Shown piece after piece: positions 15,631-23,858 of a stretch of DNA of 64,000 nt. Where the stretch lies: assembly GCF_021390545.1 (NCBI RefSeq), contig NZ_JAJUWR010000009.1, positions 1 to 64,000 of the forward strand, in the 5' to 3' direction. Positions within the stretch are counted from its first letter, which is position 1. Every line of letters begins with the position of its first letter. This DNA is from Algoriphagus sp. AGSA1. GTDB taxonomy: Bacteria > Bacteroidota > Bacteroidia > Cytophagales > Cyclobacteriaceae. The notes beneath the pieces were generated by a model. It was not told the DNA's origin. It saw only the letters and a list, made by a program, of their open reading frames with translations, and searched no databases. Position numbers and translations under genes: made by a program.

Positions 15631-17343
15631 TTAAAATTTATTCTCCAAAATGTGGTGAGGTGCGGATGGGGCCTGATCAGGATCTATGTTGACCTCTATG
15701 ACAGCGGGACTACTTGTGGACAAGGCTTGCTGTAAAATGCCATGAAGTTGGTTTTTTTGGCTACACGTATATCCTTCTGCTCCACATGCTTCGGCTATTT
15801 TCACAAAGTCTATAGGCGTGAGGTCTCCCCCATAAACTTCCGTTCCGGCGGCTTTTTGCTCATATACATCTTGGGAAAGCTGGTTGTTTTTGAATATGAT
15901 CACTTTCACGGGCAATTTGTATCTCACTGCCGTGGCCATTTCGGCCATAAGCATGGAAAAGCCCCCATCTCCCACCATAGCCACACATTGCCTGTCTGGG
16001 AAGGCCAATTGTGCCGCAAGGGCATAGGGAAGGCCTGGAGCCATGGAGGCGAGATTACCTGAGACTGCAAGTTGTTGGTCTTTTTTCATTTCCCAATGAC
16101 GGGCGGTGAAGACAGTATGTGCCCCTGTGTCTATGGACACTGTCGCGTCATCCTGCAGCTGCCTTCCCACTTCCGCCACCAAATACTGAGGCCTGATCAA
16201 CTCACTCTCTCCCTCTTCTACTTTTTCCAATGTTTTTCGCCATTCCTCCATGTTTTTTTGATACTTGTTCAGGAAGCTTTGATCTTCTTTTCTATCCAAT
16301 TTTGGAAGGAGAGCCTTGACAGTAGCGGCAACATCACCTGTAAGACCAACTGCAGCTGGATATCTCAATCCTATTCGTTTGGGATTATGATCTACCTGTA
16401 TGGCTTTGGCAGTTTTTGGATAGTATTCGAGGTAAGGCATATTACTCCCCAGAATCACTAAAACATCACATTCCTGCATCCACTCTTTGGACGGGAGGGT
16501 TCCCAGATGTCCTATCCCTCCAGTGCTGTACGGTGAATCGTCAGGGATCACACCTTTTCCCAGCAAGGCTGTGGTAACTGGAGCACCGAGCAGTTTGGCA
16601 AGGCTCAATACCTCTTCACGAGCTGTGCGTGCCCCACAGCCAGCCAGAATACCTATCTTTTTTCCTGAGTTGATTATCTCTGCCGCGGAATTCAGAGCTT
16701 CCTCACCAGGAACTTCTACCCGTGGCTGGTAACTTTGGGAGCCTTTGAGTTTTTCGTTTCCCTCTTTGGTTTGCTCATCTTCCTTTTTCTTAATTTCCTG
16801 AGTGTCTTTGGCAAAATTCAGATGGGACACCCCTGCTTCATTTAATGCGGCTCTGATGGCAAGATCTACAATGCTTTCCGCTTGTTTAGGCCCGGTGATT
16901 ACCTGACTATACGTAGTGACTTCCTGCATCAGTGAACTTACATTTACTTCCTGGGTGTAGTCGGTGCCTTCCAGATCCTGCACCGGAGCACCGGTGATTG
17001 CCAAGACAGGTACATGATCTTTATATGCATCATATAACCCGTTCATCAGATGGATTACCCCCGGCCCAGAGGTAGCTAAACACACCCCTAATTTGCCTGT
17101 ATATTTCGCATAGCCACTGGCCATAAATGCCGCGGATTCTTCATGGCGGACAGTTATAAATCGGAGATGCTGTTGGCGTTTTCTTAGGGCTTCCACTATA
17201 GGGTTTATACGGTCACCGATTATTCCAAAAATAAACTTTACATCCCAGTCTATAAGCTTCTGGACTAAAACATCCGCTGTGTTCATTTTTGAATGGATTT
17301 TCTCATCTGTTTCTTTCATTCTTAGGTTGGTTTGTTGGAGCAA
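15631..17343 (-). CDS. ThDP-dependent pyruvate oxidase/pyruvate dehydrogenase (quinone)-like enzyme
   Basis: The 570-residue protein is as long as PoxB-type enzymes and has their three-domain layout. The N-terminal Pyr domain contains the cofactor-activating Glu (VRHEESAAFMASGYAK), the middle domain contains PQYLV-type linkers after a Rossmann-like FAD region (ILAGCGARTA), and the C-terminal PP domain has the GDGGFSMLMAEMAT ... KNNQ thiamine-diphosphate motif. Such enzymes decarboxylate pyruvate and pass electrons to quinones or oxygen at the membrane. Acetolactate synthase is less likely because of the overall pattern and the lone gene. Met9 or Met20 are alternative starts. Confidence 0.85.
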   Translation of the reverse strand: MLQQTNLRMKETDEKIHSKMNTADVLVQKLIDWDVKFIFGIIGDRINPIVEALRKRQQHLRFITVRHEESAAFMASGYAKYTGKLGVCLATSGPGVIHLMNGLYDAYKDHVPVLAITGAPVQDLEGTDYTQEVNVSSLMQEVTTYSQVITGPKQAESIVDLAIRAALNEAGVSHLNFAKDTQEIKKKEDEQTKEGNEKLKGSQSYQPRVEVPGEEALNSAAEIINSGKKIGILAGCGARTAREEVLSLAKLLGAPVTTALLGKGVIPDDSPYSTGGIGHLGTLPSKEWMQECDVLVILGSNMPYLEYYPKTAKAIQVDHNPKRIGLRYPAAVGLTGDVAATVKALLPKLDRKEDQSFLNKYQKNMEEWRKTLEKVEEGESELIRPQYLVAEVGRQLQDDATVSIDTGAHTVFTARHWEMKKDQQLAVSGNLASMAPGLPYALAAQLAFPDRQCVAMVGDGGFSMLMAEMATAVRYKLPVKVIIFKNNQLSQDVYEQKAAGTEVYGGDLTPIDFVKIAEACGAEGYTCSQKNQLHGILQQALSTSSPAVIEVNIDPDQAPSAPHHILENKF

Positions 17344-17594
17344 GTTTGGGGTTGGTTTAAGTGAATAGACAGTAGAGAATTCAACATCCGTTCCTTTGGG
17401 GCCGGGCCGGAGGGGATTTTATTGGAAGTAGGCTAAATATGCCGTGGCATGTATTGTGATCAGTTTTGCTAAAATATAGTTTGAAGAGTTGAGCAGGAGA
17501 ACTGTCTATACGGGAAGCTACTGTGTAAAATATGTAACGGTTCGTGAATTTTTTTAATCAAAAGAAACCCTGGTCAGGTATGTTATAGCGTGTA

Positions 17595-18110
17595 TTATTC
17601 GAGCTTTTTTCCTTTTTCCTCGTCAGATTTTTGGGGGACGTCAGTGAGCACTGCTATCGCACAGATCAGGACACCCATTACCAAATGCGGGATTGCTGAG
17701 GTTTTGGTAAAGCCGGCGATCCAGGGGCTGCTAGCAAGGAAAGCACCCAAGATCACATCGCTGATCACATGTACCCTTAAGGGAATTATCCCAAAATGCT
17801 CTTCTTTAAACCGTGTGAAAATACTGTATGTCAATGTGATAAGTCCAATGATTACAGGGATCCACATTTCCGGGCCATTCATCGTAAATCCAAATATCCA
17901 AGGTATCCCGATTAAAATCGCAGCGATACTATAATCCAAATAGGCGTGAATTTTCGGGCTGATCAAGTTCATAAGTAGCGGTTGTTTTTTGATAGTTAGC
18001 TCGTGATCTTTTTCAAAATTTGATCCTTTCTTGATTATACTCTTATCGGGAGGTACGGCATCAATACATACTGGCTTAGGGTTTGGATATGGTAAATCAC
18101 CTTCTGACAT
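17595..18110 (-). CDS. SPW repeat membrane protein
   Basis: The 171-residue protein contains two SPW repeats, each with a helix pair: the first around IAAILIGIPWIFGFTM and the second with FLASSPWIAGFTKT, which holds the diagnostic SPW. Four transmembrane helices fill residues 55-160. The first 46 residues are polar and carry Pro and Lys. A second in-frame Met at position 47 (17972) would give the core-only form seen in many homologues. It is divergent from the FMN reductase gene, with 44 bp between starts. Function unknown. Confidence 0.82.
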   Translation of the reverse strand: MSEGDLPYPNPKPVCIDAVPPDKSIIKKGSNFEKDHELTIKKQPLLMNLISPKIHAYLDYSIAAILIGIPWIFGFTMNGPEMWIPVIIGLITLTYSIFTRFKEEHFGIIPLRVHVISDVILGAFLASSPWIAGFTKTSAIPHLVMGVLICAIAVLTDVPQKSDEEKGKKLE

Positions 18111-18154
18111 AAGTAGAAAGATGAAAGGCCATTATTTTAGTTAACAAATATATT

Positions 18155-18895
18155 ATGGAGGATAAAATTGATTTCAGTGGATTACGCGCCCTTATCGTCA
18201 ACTGTACCCTAAAAAAATCCCCGCTTCCTAGTCATACTTCCAAGCTGATAGATTTGTCCTCGGGTATCATGAAGAGGGAGAATGTTACAGTTGATTATAT
18301 AAGATTTATAGACCATGAAGTTCCCCCAGGAGAATCTCCGGATATGACTGAATACGGATGGGAAACGGACGAATGGCCAGTGCTGTTTGAGCGGGTACTT
18401 CAGGCAGATATATTGATCATAGCAGCACCAATATGGCTAGGGCAGCAATCTTCCGTAGCCAAAAAATTGATTGAAAGACTGGACGGAATGAGCAGCAAGA
18501 CAAATTCTAAAGGTCAATATATCTATTATGGAAAAGTAGGGGGCTGCCTCATCACGGGGAATGAAGATGGGATCAAGCATAGTGCTATGGGTATCCTATA
18601 TTCCTTACAGCATTTAGGATTTACCATTCCGCCACAGGCGGACTGCGGGTGGATCGGCGAGGTGGGGCCAGGGCCAAGTTATGGGGATACCGAATGGCAG
18701 GGTGAGGCGATTGATCCTCCAAAAGGCTTTGATTCTGATTTCACAAACAGAAGTGTGACTTTTATGACCTATAACTTAATGCATTTAGCTTCTGCCCTTA
18801 AAAAACAGGGAGGTTATCCGGCTTATGGCAACTCGTCTGATGCATGGGAAAAGGGTGAAAGATGGGCATTCAGGAAGCCAGGGGGTGGGGAATAG
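18155..18895 (+). CDS. Flavodoxin family / NADPH-dependent FMN reductase-like protein
   Basis: The 246-residue protein has the flavodoxin-like fold signature: ALIVNCTLKKSP at the start, the phosphate-binding SHTSKLIDL region, then ILIIAAPIWLGQQSSVAKKL (the aPiW segment that contacts flavin) and GKVGGCLITGNEDG. It should reduce quinones or other electron acceptors with NAD(P)H. A C-terminal extension of about 60 residues with several Trp and Gly is longer than in typical members. It starts 44 bp from the divergent SPW gene. Confidence 0.85.
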   Translation: MEDKIDFSGLRALIVNCTLKKSPLPSHTSKLIDLSSGIMKRENVTVDYIRFIDHEVPPGESPDMTEYGWETDEWPVLFERVLQADILIIAAPIWLGQQSSVAKKLIERLDGMSSKTNSKGQYIYYGKVGGCLITGNEDGIKHSAMGILYSLQHLGFTIPPQADCGWIGEVGPGPSYGDTEWQGEAIDPPKGFDSDFTNRSVTFMTYNLMHLASALKKQGGYPAYGNSSDAWEKGERWAFRKPGGGE

Positions 18896-18986
18896 TCATT
18901 GGTGTTCGATATAGATAAAAGCCTCCTTGCTCTTGGCATTCTTTAGCCTAATTACAGACGATCATAATTAATCTTCCTCAAAGTAT

Positions 18987-19670
18987 ATGCAAAATATCCT
19001 TATCACCGGAGGCGCTGGATTTATGGGGATCCATCTCTGCAATGAATTGATTTCGCACGGCTATAAAGTGACGGTGCTGGATAATCTGTCTCCCCATGTT
19101 CATGGACTGGATGCCGAGAGACCACATAGGATTCACAAAGATGTTGAATTGATAGTAGGGGACATCAGGGATGTGTTTACAGTAGAACCTCTTGTGAAGA
19201 AGGCAGATATGGTTGTCCATCTAGCAGCGATAGGCAGCGATGGCAAGTCAATGGATCAAATCCAGGAATTACACGATGTAAATAATATCGGAACCTCAGT
19301 GCTGCTTGAGTCTCTTATCAGGAATCCAGTTCAGAAACTGATCCTTGCGTCGAGCATGAGTCTCTATGGAGAAGGCTATTATACGGATTCCGGCGGCGTT
19401 ATCTATCAGAATCTAAATCGCTCTCCTACAGACTTACTGGATAAAAAATGGGATTTTAAAAACGCTCAAGGCGAACTATTAGTGCCGATTGCGTGCAAGG
19501 AAGACCATTCCAAAGTGTTTTATATCTTGCGTATAAAACTGGTAAGATGGGCAAGGTATCGCTACAAACGGTATCGAAACAATCTGACAAATGCTCATAA
19601 ATGGCTGGACAGGGTTCGGGATCAATATCCAAGTCTGTTTTACCACTGGTATGTTGGATATTTGAATTAA
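18987..19670 (+). pseudogene. NAD-dependent epimerase fused in frame to a group II intron maturase tail
   Basis: Residues 1 to about 175 are the N-terminal half of an extended-SDR nucleotide-sugar epimerase (ITGGAGFMGIHLCNEL, VVHLAAIGSDG, LASSMSLYGEG). A full protein would have about 350 residues and the catalytic YxxxK, which is missing here. The last ~47 residues switch to the C-terminal X domain of a group II intron maturase (KLVRWARYRYKRYRNN ... YPSLFYHWYVGYLN). The frame stays open across the joint near 19520. The fusion is probably a dead gene, but it would encode a 227-residue chimera. Confidence 0.8.
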
Positions 19671-19765
19671 AAGGAATGAATTTGAATAAGAAGAGACGTA
19701 TGATGGGAGACTATCGCGTACGGTTCTGTGAGAGGCTCGGGGTGAAATCCCCTTGACTACTCGAC
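19520..19765 (+). mobile_element. Group II intron 3' remnant (maturase end, domains V-VI)
   Basis: The stretch begins inside the maturase C-terminus, passes its stop at 19670 and continues into a domain V-like hairpin at 19693-19726 and a domain VI-like stem ending in a ...GACTACTCGAC tail, the usual 3' end of bacterial introns of this kind. The 5' ribozyme domains and the reverse transcriptase part are missing. The remaining half of the epimerase does not resume downstream, so more than the intron has been lost here. Confidence 0.75.
19693..19726 (+). other. Degenerate group II intron domain V
   Basis: The element is exactly 34 nt, the standard domain V length. It begins GAGACGTA and ends GTACGGTTC, so the outer helix is mostly intact. 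The catalytic triad AGC near the 5' end reads AGA, which breaks one pair of the helix. The ribozyme should be inactive. Confidence 0.7.
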
Positions 19766-19786
19766 GCGCAAAACTTTACCTGCAAG

Positions 19787-19806
19787 GCTAACCAACCGCA
19801 CAATCC
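19787..19806 (+). repeat. 20-bp duplicated sequence, copy 1
   Basis: GGCTAACCAACCGCACAATC here matches GGCTAACCGACCGCACAATC at 21890-21909 with one difference. This copy lies between the group II intron remnant and the hxlR-type gene; the second is at the break point of the truncated DNA glycosylase. The two copies bracket a 2.1-kb cassette. Confidence 0.65.
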
Positions 19807-19836
19807 TTCATACGACCCGATAAACAAACAACAAAT

Positions 19837-20208
19837 TTATTCGGCTGACAAATTTCTTGACTGTTTCATAATTACATTCCGCAAACGCTTTTCATTTTTA
19901 TCTCCCCAATTTCCCAACGCAGAAATTACAGGAATAAGTGTTTTGCCAAAATCTGTTAAACTGTATTCAACTTTTGGCGGAACAACAGGATAAATGATTT
20001 TTGAAATTAACTCATGCTCTTCGAGCTCTTTTAATTGAATATTTAGAACTCTGCGTGAAGCCTCTGGTATTTTTCGCTGCAATTCACTTGGCCGTTTATG
20101 ACCTTCATTAATGAACCATAACAGACGGATTTTCCATTTGCCATAAAGCACTTCGCCAATTAAATCCAAACCACAATTCAGGTTCAATGGAATTTTTCTA
20201 TCTTTCAT
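19837..20208 (-). CDS. HxlR family transcriptional regulator
   Basis: The 123-residue protein is a winged-helix regulator of the HxlR type: IGEVLYGKWKIRLLWFINEG, LQRKIPEASRRVLNIQLKEL (recognition helix) and the wing ISKIIYPVVPPKVEYSLTDF. The usual conserved Cys near the N-terminus is present (LNCGLDLIG), as in redox- or quinone-sensing members. It is divergent from the SDR gene at 20335 and probably represses it from the 126-bp spacer. The surrounding block is more A+T-rich than the preceding genes. Confidence 0.9.
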   Translation of the reverse strand: MKDRKIPLNLNCGLDLIGEVLYGKWKIRLLWFINEGHKRPSELQRKIPEASRRVLNIQLKELEEHELISKIIYPVVPPKVEYSLTDFGKTLIPVISALGNWGDKNEKRLRNVIMKQSRNLSAE

Positions 20209-20334
20209 AAGGTAAATTTAGTTCAATGTTCCAGATTGTACAATAGGGGAAAAATTTAACCCTATGCAATTCGATATTCCGTACTTGTGCCAACCATTTG
20301 TACGCACCAATTTTGCCCTAAATATTTTATACAA

Positions 20335-21126
20335 ATGGAACAATTAAATTTCAACAATGAGCTATCAGGCAAAATAACCTTGGTAACAGGTGGCACAAAA
20401 GGCACAGGAAGAGCAATAGCAGAAAGGCTTTTACAAGCGGGGGCAACAGTTATTGTTACTGCACGAAACGCTCCTGAAAAAGAAAACAGTAATATGCATT
20501 TCATTCCTTCCGATTTAAGCAAGGCAGAAGATGGCCAAAAATTAGTCAGCGAAGTGCTTTCAACTTATGGCAGGCTGGACATTTTGATAAACAATCTAGG
20601 TTCTTCAGTGACTCCAGCGGGCGGTTTTGCCGCACTGACCGATGAAGATTGGGAATCAACCCTACAAGCTAATTTGCTTGCTCCTGTAAGACTGGACAGG
20701 GGATTTTTACCACAAATGATTGAACGAAAGAGTGGTGTTATCATTCACATTGCCTCTATCCAGGGTAAACTACCCTTATACGATTCTACATTACCCTATG
20801 CGGCTTCAAAGGCAGCTTTGATCAATTACAGTAAAAGCCTATCAAATGAAGTGACGCCAAAAGGGGTTCGTGTGCTCACTGTTTCGCCAGGATGGATCAA
20901 CACGACAGCATCGAAAGCCTGGCTTGGCGAAATTGCAAGAAATGCGAATAGTACTGTAGAAGAAGCGCGGCAAGGTGTAATGGATGCTTTGGGTGGAATA
21001 CCTTTTGGAAGGCCTGCCGAACCACAGGAGGTGGCGGAGTTCATTGGCTTTTTGGTATCACCAAGAGCCGCTTATTTAACCGGGACCAATTTTGTAATGG
21101 ATGGTGGCACAGTACCAACAATTTAA
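20335..21126 (+). CDS. SDR family oxidoreductase
   Basis: The 263-residue protein is a classical SDR with TLVTGGTKGTGRAIAERL as nucleotide-binding site, ILINNLGSS, the catalytic Ser in IHIASIQGK and YAASK. The motif reads GTKGTG, an SDR variant with Thr in place of Ile. The ATG at 20335 is chosen because 16 upstream codons are not conserved in SDRs. It forms an operon with the SnoaL-like gene, which starts 21 bp later, and is probably controlled by the divergent HxlR regulator. Confidence 0.9.
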   Translation: MEQLNFNNELSGKITLVTGGTKGTGRAIAERLLQAGATVIVTARNAPEKENSNMHFIPSDLSKAEDGQKLVSEVLSTYGRLDILINNLGSSVTPAGGFAALTDEDWESTLQANLLAPVRLDRGFLPQMIERKSGVIIHIASIQGKLPLYDSTLPYAASKAALINYSKSLSNEVTPKGVRVLTVSPGWINTTASKAWLGEIARNANSTVEEARQGVMDALGGIPFGRPAEPQEVAEFIGFLVSPRAAYLTGTNFVMDGGTVPTI

Positions 21127-21147
21127 TCATCTTAAAAACTTAGAAAA

Positions 21148-21471
21148 ATGAATTTACCAACAGTAGTAACAGATTTTATAAATGCCCAAAACAATTTTGA
21201 CAGCGCAGCATCTGCAAATTGCTTTTCTGAAAACGGGATAATGCTGGAAGAAGGCAAGCCGTACACCGGAAGAGCAGAAATTCAAGGTATCTTAGAAGAA
21301 ACAAACAAAAAATACCAATCCGTGATGAAACCGCTTAAATATACCGAAGAAGGTACTTCAAGTGTCTTATCTGCGGAGGTATCTGGCACCTTTCCCGGAA
21401 GCCCGGCAGTTTTGCAGTTTCATTTCACGTTGAAGAATAATCTCATCGATTACCTGAAAGTTACCGGATAA
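21148..21471 (+). CDS. SnoaL/NTF2-like small protein
   Basis: The 107-residue protein matches the nuclear transport factor 2-like superfamily of SnoaL-type proteins: an N-terminal helix pair (VVTDFINAQNNFDSAASANC), F-SENGIMLEEGKPYTG and a final beta-sheet (LQFHFTLKNNLIDYLKVTG). These act as small-molecule isomerases or binding proteins. The substrate is unknown. It follows the SDR gene, and the pair is a recurrent cassette in Bacteroidota. A hairpin terminator follows immediately. Confidence 0.8.
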   Translation: MNLPTVVTDFINAQNNFDSAASANCFSENGIMLEEGKPYTGRAEIQGILEETNKKYQSVMKPLKYTEEGTSSVLSAEVSGTFPGSPAVLQFHFTLKNNLIDYLKVTG

Positions 21472-21476
21472 CACTA

Positions 21477-21509
21477 AAAGAGGGTGCATGTTTTTCATTC
21501 ACCCTCTTT
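21477..21509 (+). terminator. Hairpin terminator after the SnoaL-like gene
   Basis: AAAGAGGGTG pairs perfectly with CACCCTCTTT around a 13-nt T-rich loop, 6 bp after the stop codon. The T-tract after the stem is weak, so termination efficiency is uncertain. Confidence 0.55.
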
Positions 21510-21527
21510 AAAACATAAAACGATTTT

Positions 21528-21915
21528 ATGAGTTATTGCACAGCTATAATAAATATGCAATCCGAAGAAAAAAAAGGCTTTGCACAAAAACTATCACGAT
21601 AACAGCTATGGCTTCCCCATCCACGATGTCGATGAATTATTTGGCAGGTTGATTTTAGAAATCAATCAGGCCGGACTGAGTTGGGAAACGATTTTGAAAA
21701 AAGAGCAATCGTTTAGAACTGCTTACAGCAATTTTAATATCAGGCAAGTTGCTGCCTATACAGAAGCAGACAGAGAGCGCCTGTTGGCAAATACAGGAAT
21801 TATACGCAACAAACTGAAAGTAAATGCCGCCATAGAAAACGCGAAAACAATGCTTGTTTTACAAAAAGAGTTCGGTTCATTTGAAAAATGGCTAACCGAC
21901 CGCACAATCAGATAG
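21528..21915 (+). pseudogene. tag: DNA-3-methyladenine glycosylase I, frameshifted and truncated
   Basis: The start encodes MSYCTAIINMQSEEKK and then shifts frame in a run of A followed by GG near 21574. The family sequence resumes in the other frame (LHKNYHDNSYGFPIHDVDEL, EINQAGLSWETILKKE, FGSFEKWL). It then breaks off at 21889 and ends with foreign codons (TDRTIR). About 80 residues of the ~190-residue enzyme are missing, including the zinc-binding C-terminus. The break point coincides with the 20-bp duplicated sequence. Tag excises alkylated adenine from DNA, but this copy should be inactive. Confidence 0.85.
21890..21909 (+). repeat. 20-bp duplicated sequence, copy 2
   Basis: This copy matches the sequence at 19787-19806 with one difference and lies exactly where the glycosylase reading frame departs from its family. 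Confidence 0.65.
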
Positions 21916-21961
21916 AAATTCAGTCAAAAAACTACCAGACATTTTTTTTTACAAAAAAAAT

Positions 21962-21975
21962 ATACCGTTCGGTAT
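21962..21975. promoter_or_regulatory. TetR-type operator upstream of tetR
   Basis: ATACCG and CGGTAT are separated by TT and form a 14-bp palindrome 24 bp before the tetR start codon. The core is nearly the same as in the 28-bp palindrome at 22631-22658. Autorepression is a reasonable inference. Confidence 0.65.
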
Positions 21976-21998
21976 TTTTATTTATCTTTGCCCTCGAG

Positions 21999-22619
21999 AT
22001 GAACGAAACATTATCAAAGTCAGAACGAACACGACAGTTCATAATTGAAAAGACCGCACCGATTTTCAATATGAAAGGTTATGTCGGCACGTCAATGGCA
22101 GACTTGACAGAAGCAACAGGACTGACGAAAGGCAGTATCTACGGAAATTTCAAAGATAAGGAAGAAGTTGCGTTAGCCGCTTTTTATCACAACGCTAAAA
22201 TTCGTGAAAGCGCAATTTCATCACGAATAAATGCGGCAAAAACTTACACCGAAAAATTGCTGGTTTTTGCGGTTATTTTCAACAGCAAGAACAACCACAT
22301 TTTCCCGAAAGGCGGTTGTCCGTTGCTAAACACAGGAACAGAAGCAGACGACACACACGAGGATTTTCGCAAAGCGGTTTCTGCCGAATTGTTGCAATGG
22401 AAAAAAGACATCGCAACAATTATCAAAAAAGGAATTTCGGCAGGTGAATTTCGTAGAGACGTAGTAATTGAACAAACCGCATTGTCCATTATTGCGTTGG
22501 TCGAAGGCGGAATTTTTGTTGCGCAAAGCATCAAAAATCCTGCGTTTTTAGACATCGTTTTGGAAACAATAAAAGATATAGTTTACAACATTGCAGTTGA
22601 CAAGAAAAAAGAAAAATAA
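21999..22619 (+). CDS. TetR/AcrR family transcriptional regulator
   Basis: The 206-residue protein has an N-terminal TetR helix-turn-helix (FIIEKTAPIFNMKGYVGTSM ... TGLTKGSIYGNFKDKEEV) and a C-terminal TetR_C-type ligand domain with the FPKGGCPLLNTGTEADD motif seen in one TetR subgroup. The ATG at 21999 is preferred, since codons upstream run through the glycosylase break point. Palindromes lie 24 bp before it and 90 bp before the SDR gene downstream, so it probably represses itself and that SDR. Confidence 0.9.
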   Translation: MNETLSKSERTRQFIIEKTAPIFNMKGYVGTSMADLTEATGLTKGSIYGNFKDKEEVALAAFYHNAKIRESAISSRINAAKTYTEKLLVFAVIFNSKNNHIFPKGGCPLLNTGTEADDTHEDFRKAVSAELLQWKKDIATIIKKGISAGEFRRDVVIEQTALSIIALVEGGIFVAQSIKNPAFLDIVLETIKDIVYNIAVDKKKEK

Positions 22620-22630
22620 AAAAATTTAAC

Positions 22631-22658
22631 TATAAATATACCGATTGGTATATTTATA
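22631..22658. promoter_or_regulatory. 28-bp perfect palindromic operator upstream of SDR gene
   Basis: The arms are TATAAATATACC and its exact complement, separated by GATT. The centre shares the ATACCG-TT/AT-YGGTAT core with the palindrome before tetR. It lies 11 bp after the tetR stop and about 90 bp before the SDR start, where an operator for TetR is expected. Confidence 0.7.
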
Positions 22659-22747
22659 GAAAGAGACTCAATTTTGAGTTTAACGCACTCTACTCAAAAT
22701 TGAATATAAAAAGCGAGTGCTTTTAATAACATCATAATTTAAGTAAA

Positions 22748-23494
22748 ATGCAGACAACAGGAAAAATAATCCTCATTACAGGAGGAAGTTCGGGAATTGG
22801 CTTTGAGATAGCCAAATTATTAAGTGCCGATAACAAAGTGATCATCATCGGCAGAAATAAACAAAGATTGGACGAGGCACACGCAAAATTGCCAAACACA
22901 ATTGCCATTCAAGCAGACGTTACAAACGAAAATGACGTAAATCGTTTGGTTAACGAAATTAATATTAAATACAATGATTTGAGTGTGCTTATCAATAATG
23001 CAGGCTTTGCTTATGCTTATACGCTTGGTGAAAATGTAGATGCACGCACAAAGGCAATCGCTGAATTTGAAACCAATTATTTTTCGCCAATTCGCTTGAC
23101 AGAGAAATTGTTGCCCGTTTTGAAAAATCAATCTGAAAGTGCTGTCGTAAACGTTACATCAGCAGTTGCATTGACACCTTGGATTGCTATTCCAACGTAT
23201 TCAGATAGCAAAGCAGCGTTCCGTTCTTACACACAAGTTTTACGCCACGAGTTGAAAAATACAAGTGTAAAAGTGTTTGAATTGTTACCGCCTTTGGTGG
23301 ACACGCCATTTTCCGAAGAACTTAACGGCAAAAAATACGGAATGCCTGTAACAGATGTTGCAGCAGGATTTTTAAAAGGCTTCAAAGAAGACCAATTTGA
23401 AATTCCTGTTGGTGTAGCCGTTGATTTACGCAATGGTTTCTTTGCTGAAACAGCAAGAATAGGAGCATTTAATGCAATGAACCAATTAGCATAG
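22748..23494 (+). CDS. SDR family oxidoreductase (DltE-like)
   Basis: The 248-residue SDR has ILITGGSSGIGFEIAKLL at the N-terminus, LINNAGFAYAY, the Ser in VNVTSAVAL and YSDSK. The C-terminal part (ELLPPLVDTPFSEELNGKKY) is typical of the DltE/YqjQ-like subgroup. The substrate is unknown. It is the presumed target of the upstream TetR regulator, based on the shared palindrome. A strong terminator follows. Confidence 0.9.
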   Translation: MQTTGKIILITGGSSGIGFEIAKLLSADNKVIIIGRNKQRLDEAHAKLPNTIAIQADVTNENDVNRLVNEINIKYNDLSVLINNAGFAYAYTLGENVDARTKAIAEFETNYFSPIRLTEKLLPVLKNQSESAVVNVTSAVALTPWIAIPTYSDSKAAFRSYTQVLRHELKNTSVKVFELLPPLVDTPFSEELNGKKYGMPVTDVAAGFLKGFKEDQFEIPVGVAVDLRNGFFAETARIGAFNAMNQLA

Positions 23495-23512
23495 TTTTGC
23501 GAACAATTGTTA

Positions 23513-23550
23513 AACAAGCCTGAAACGTAGTTTCGGGCTTGTTCATTTTT
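23513..23550 (+). terminator. Intrinsic terminator after the TetR-controlled SDR
   Basis: A 14-bp stem (AACAAGCCTGAAAC with GTTTCGGGCTTGTT, one G-U pair) with a 3-nt loop is followed by CATTTTT. It begins 18 bp after the stop codon. Confidence 0.75.
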
Positions 23551-23858
23551 AGATGACATAAAACCAACCAGATTACACAACATTACATTACGAATAAAAC
23601 CTAATCAAACCGCTTTATTTTTAAACCCTACTTACTATTATAAATGCAATTCGTAATGGAATTTGTTTTTTCACTTTGCTAAAATCAAACCTGTCAACCA
23701 AAATATTGTGTTGTAAAGTTCAAACTGTTGTGTTTTATACTTTTTCCAAATACAGATTCTTTCAGCAAACAAATTTGAACTTTAGAGAACATCTGAAAGA
23801 ATTTGCCCGATGTAGTTTTGTACCAACAAGTTAAACAAGTATTTAATCAAAATTAAAA
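23551..23858. other. A+T-rich intergenic spacer
   Basis: About 300 bp without a gene between two SDR cassettes. I see only short open frames and no clear repeat. It must hold the promoter of the SDR at 23859. Confidence 0.4.
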
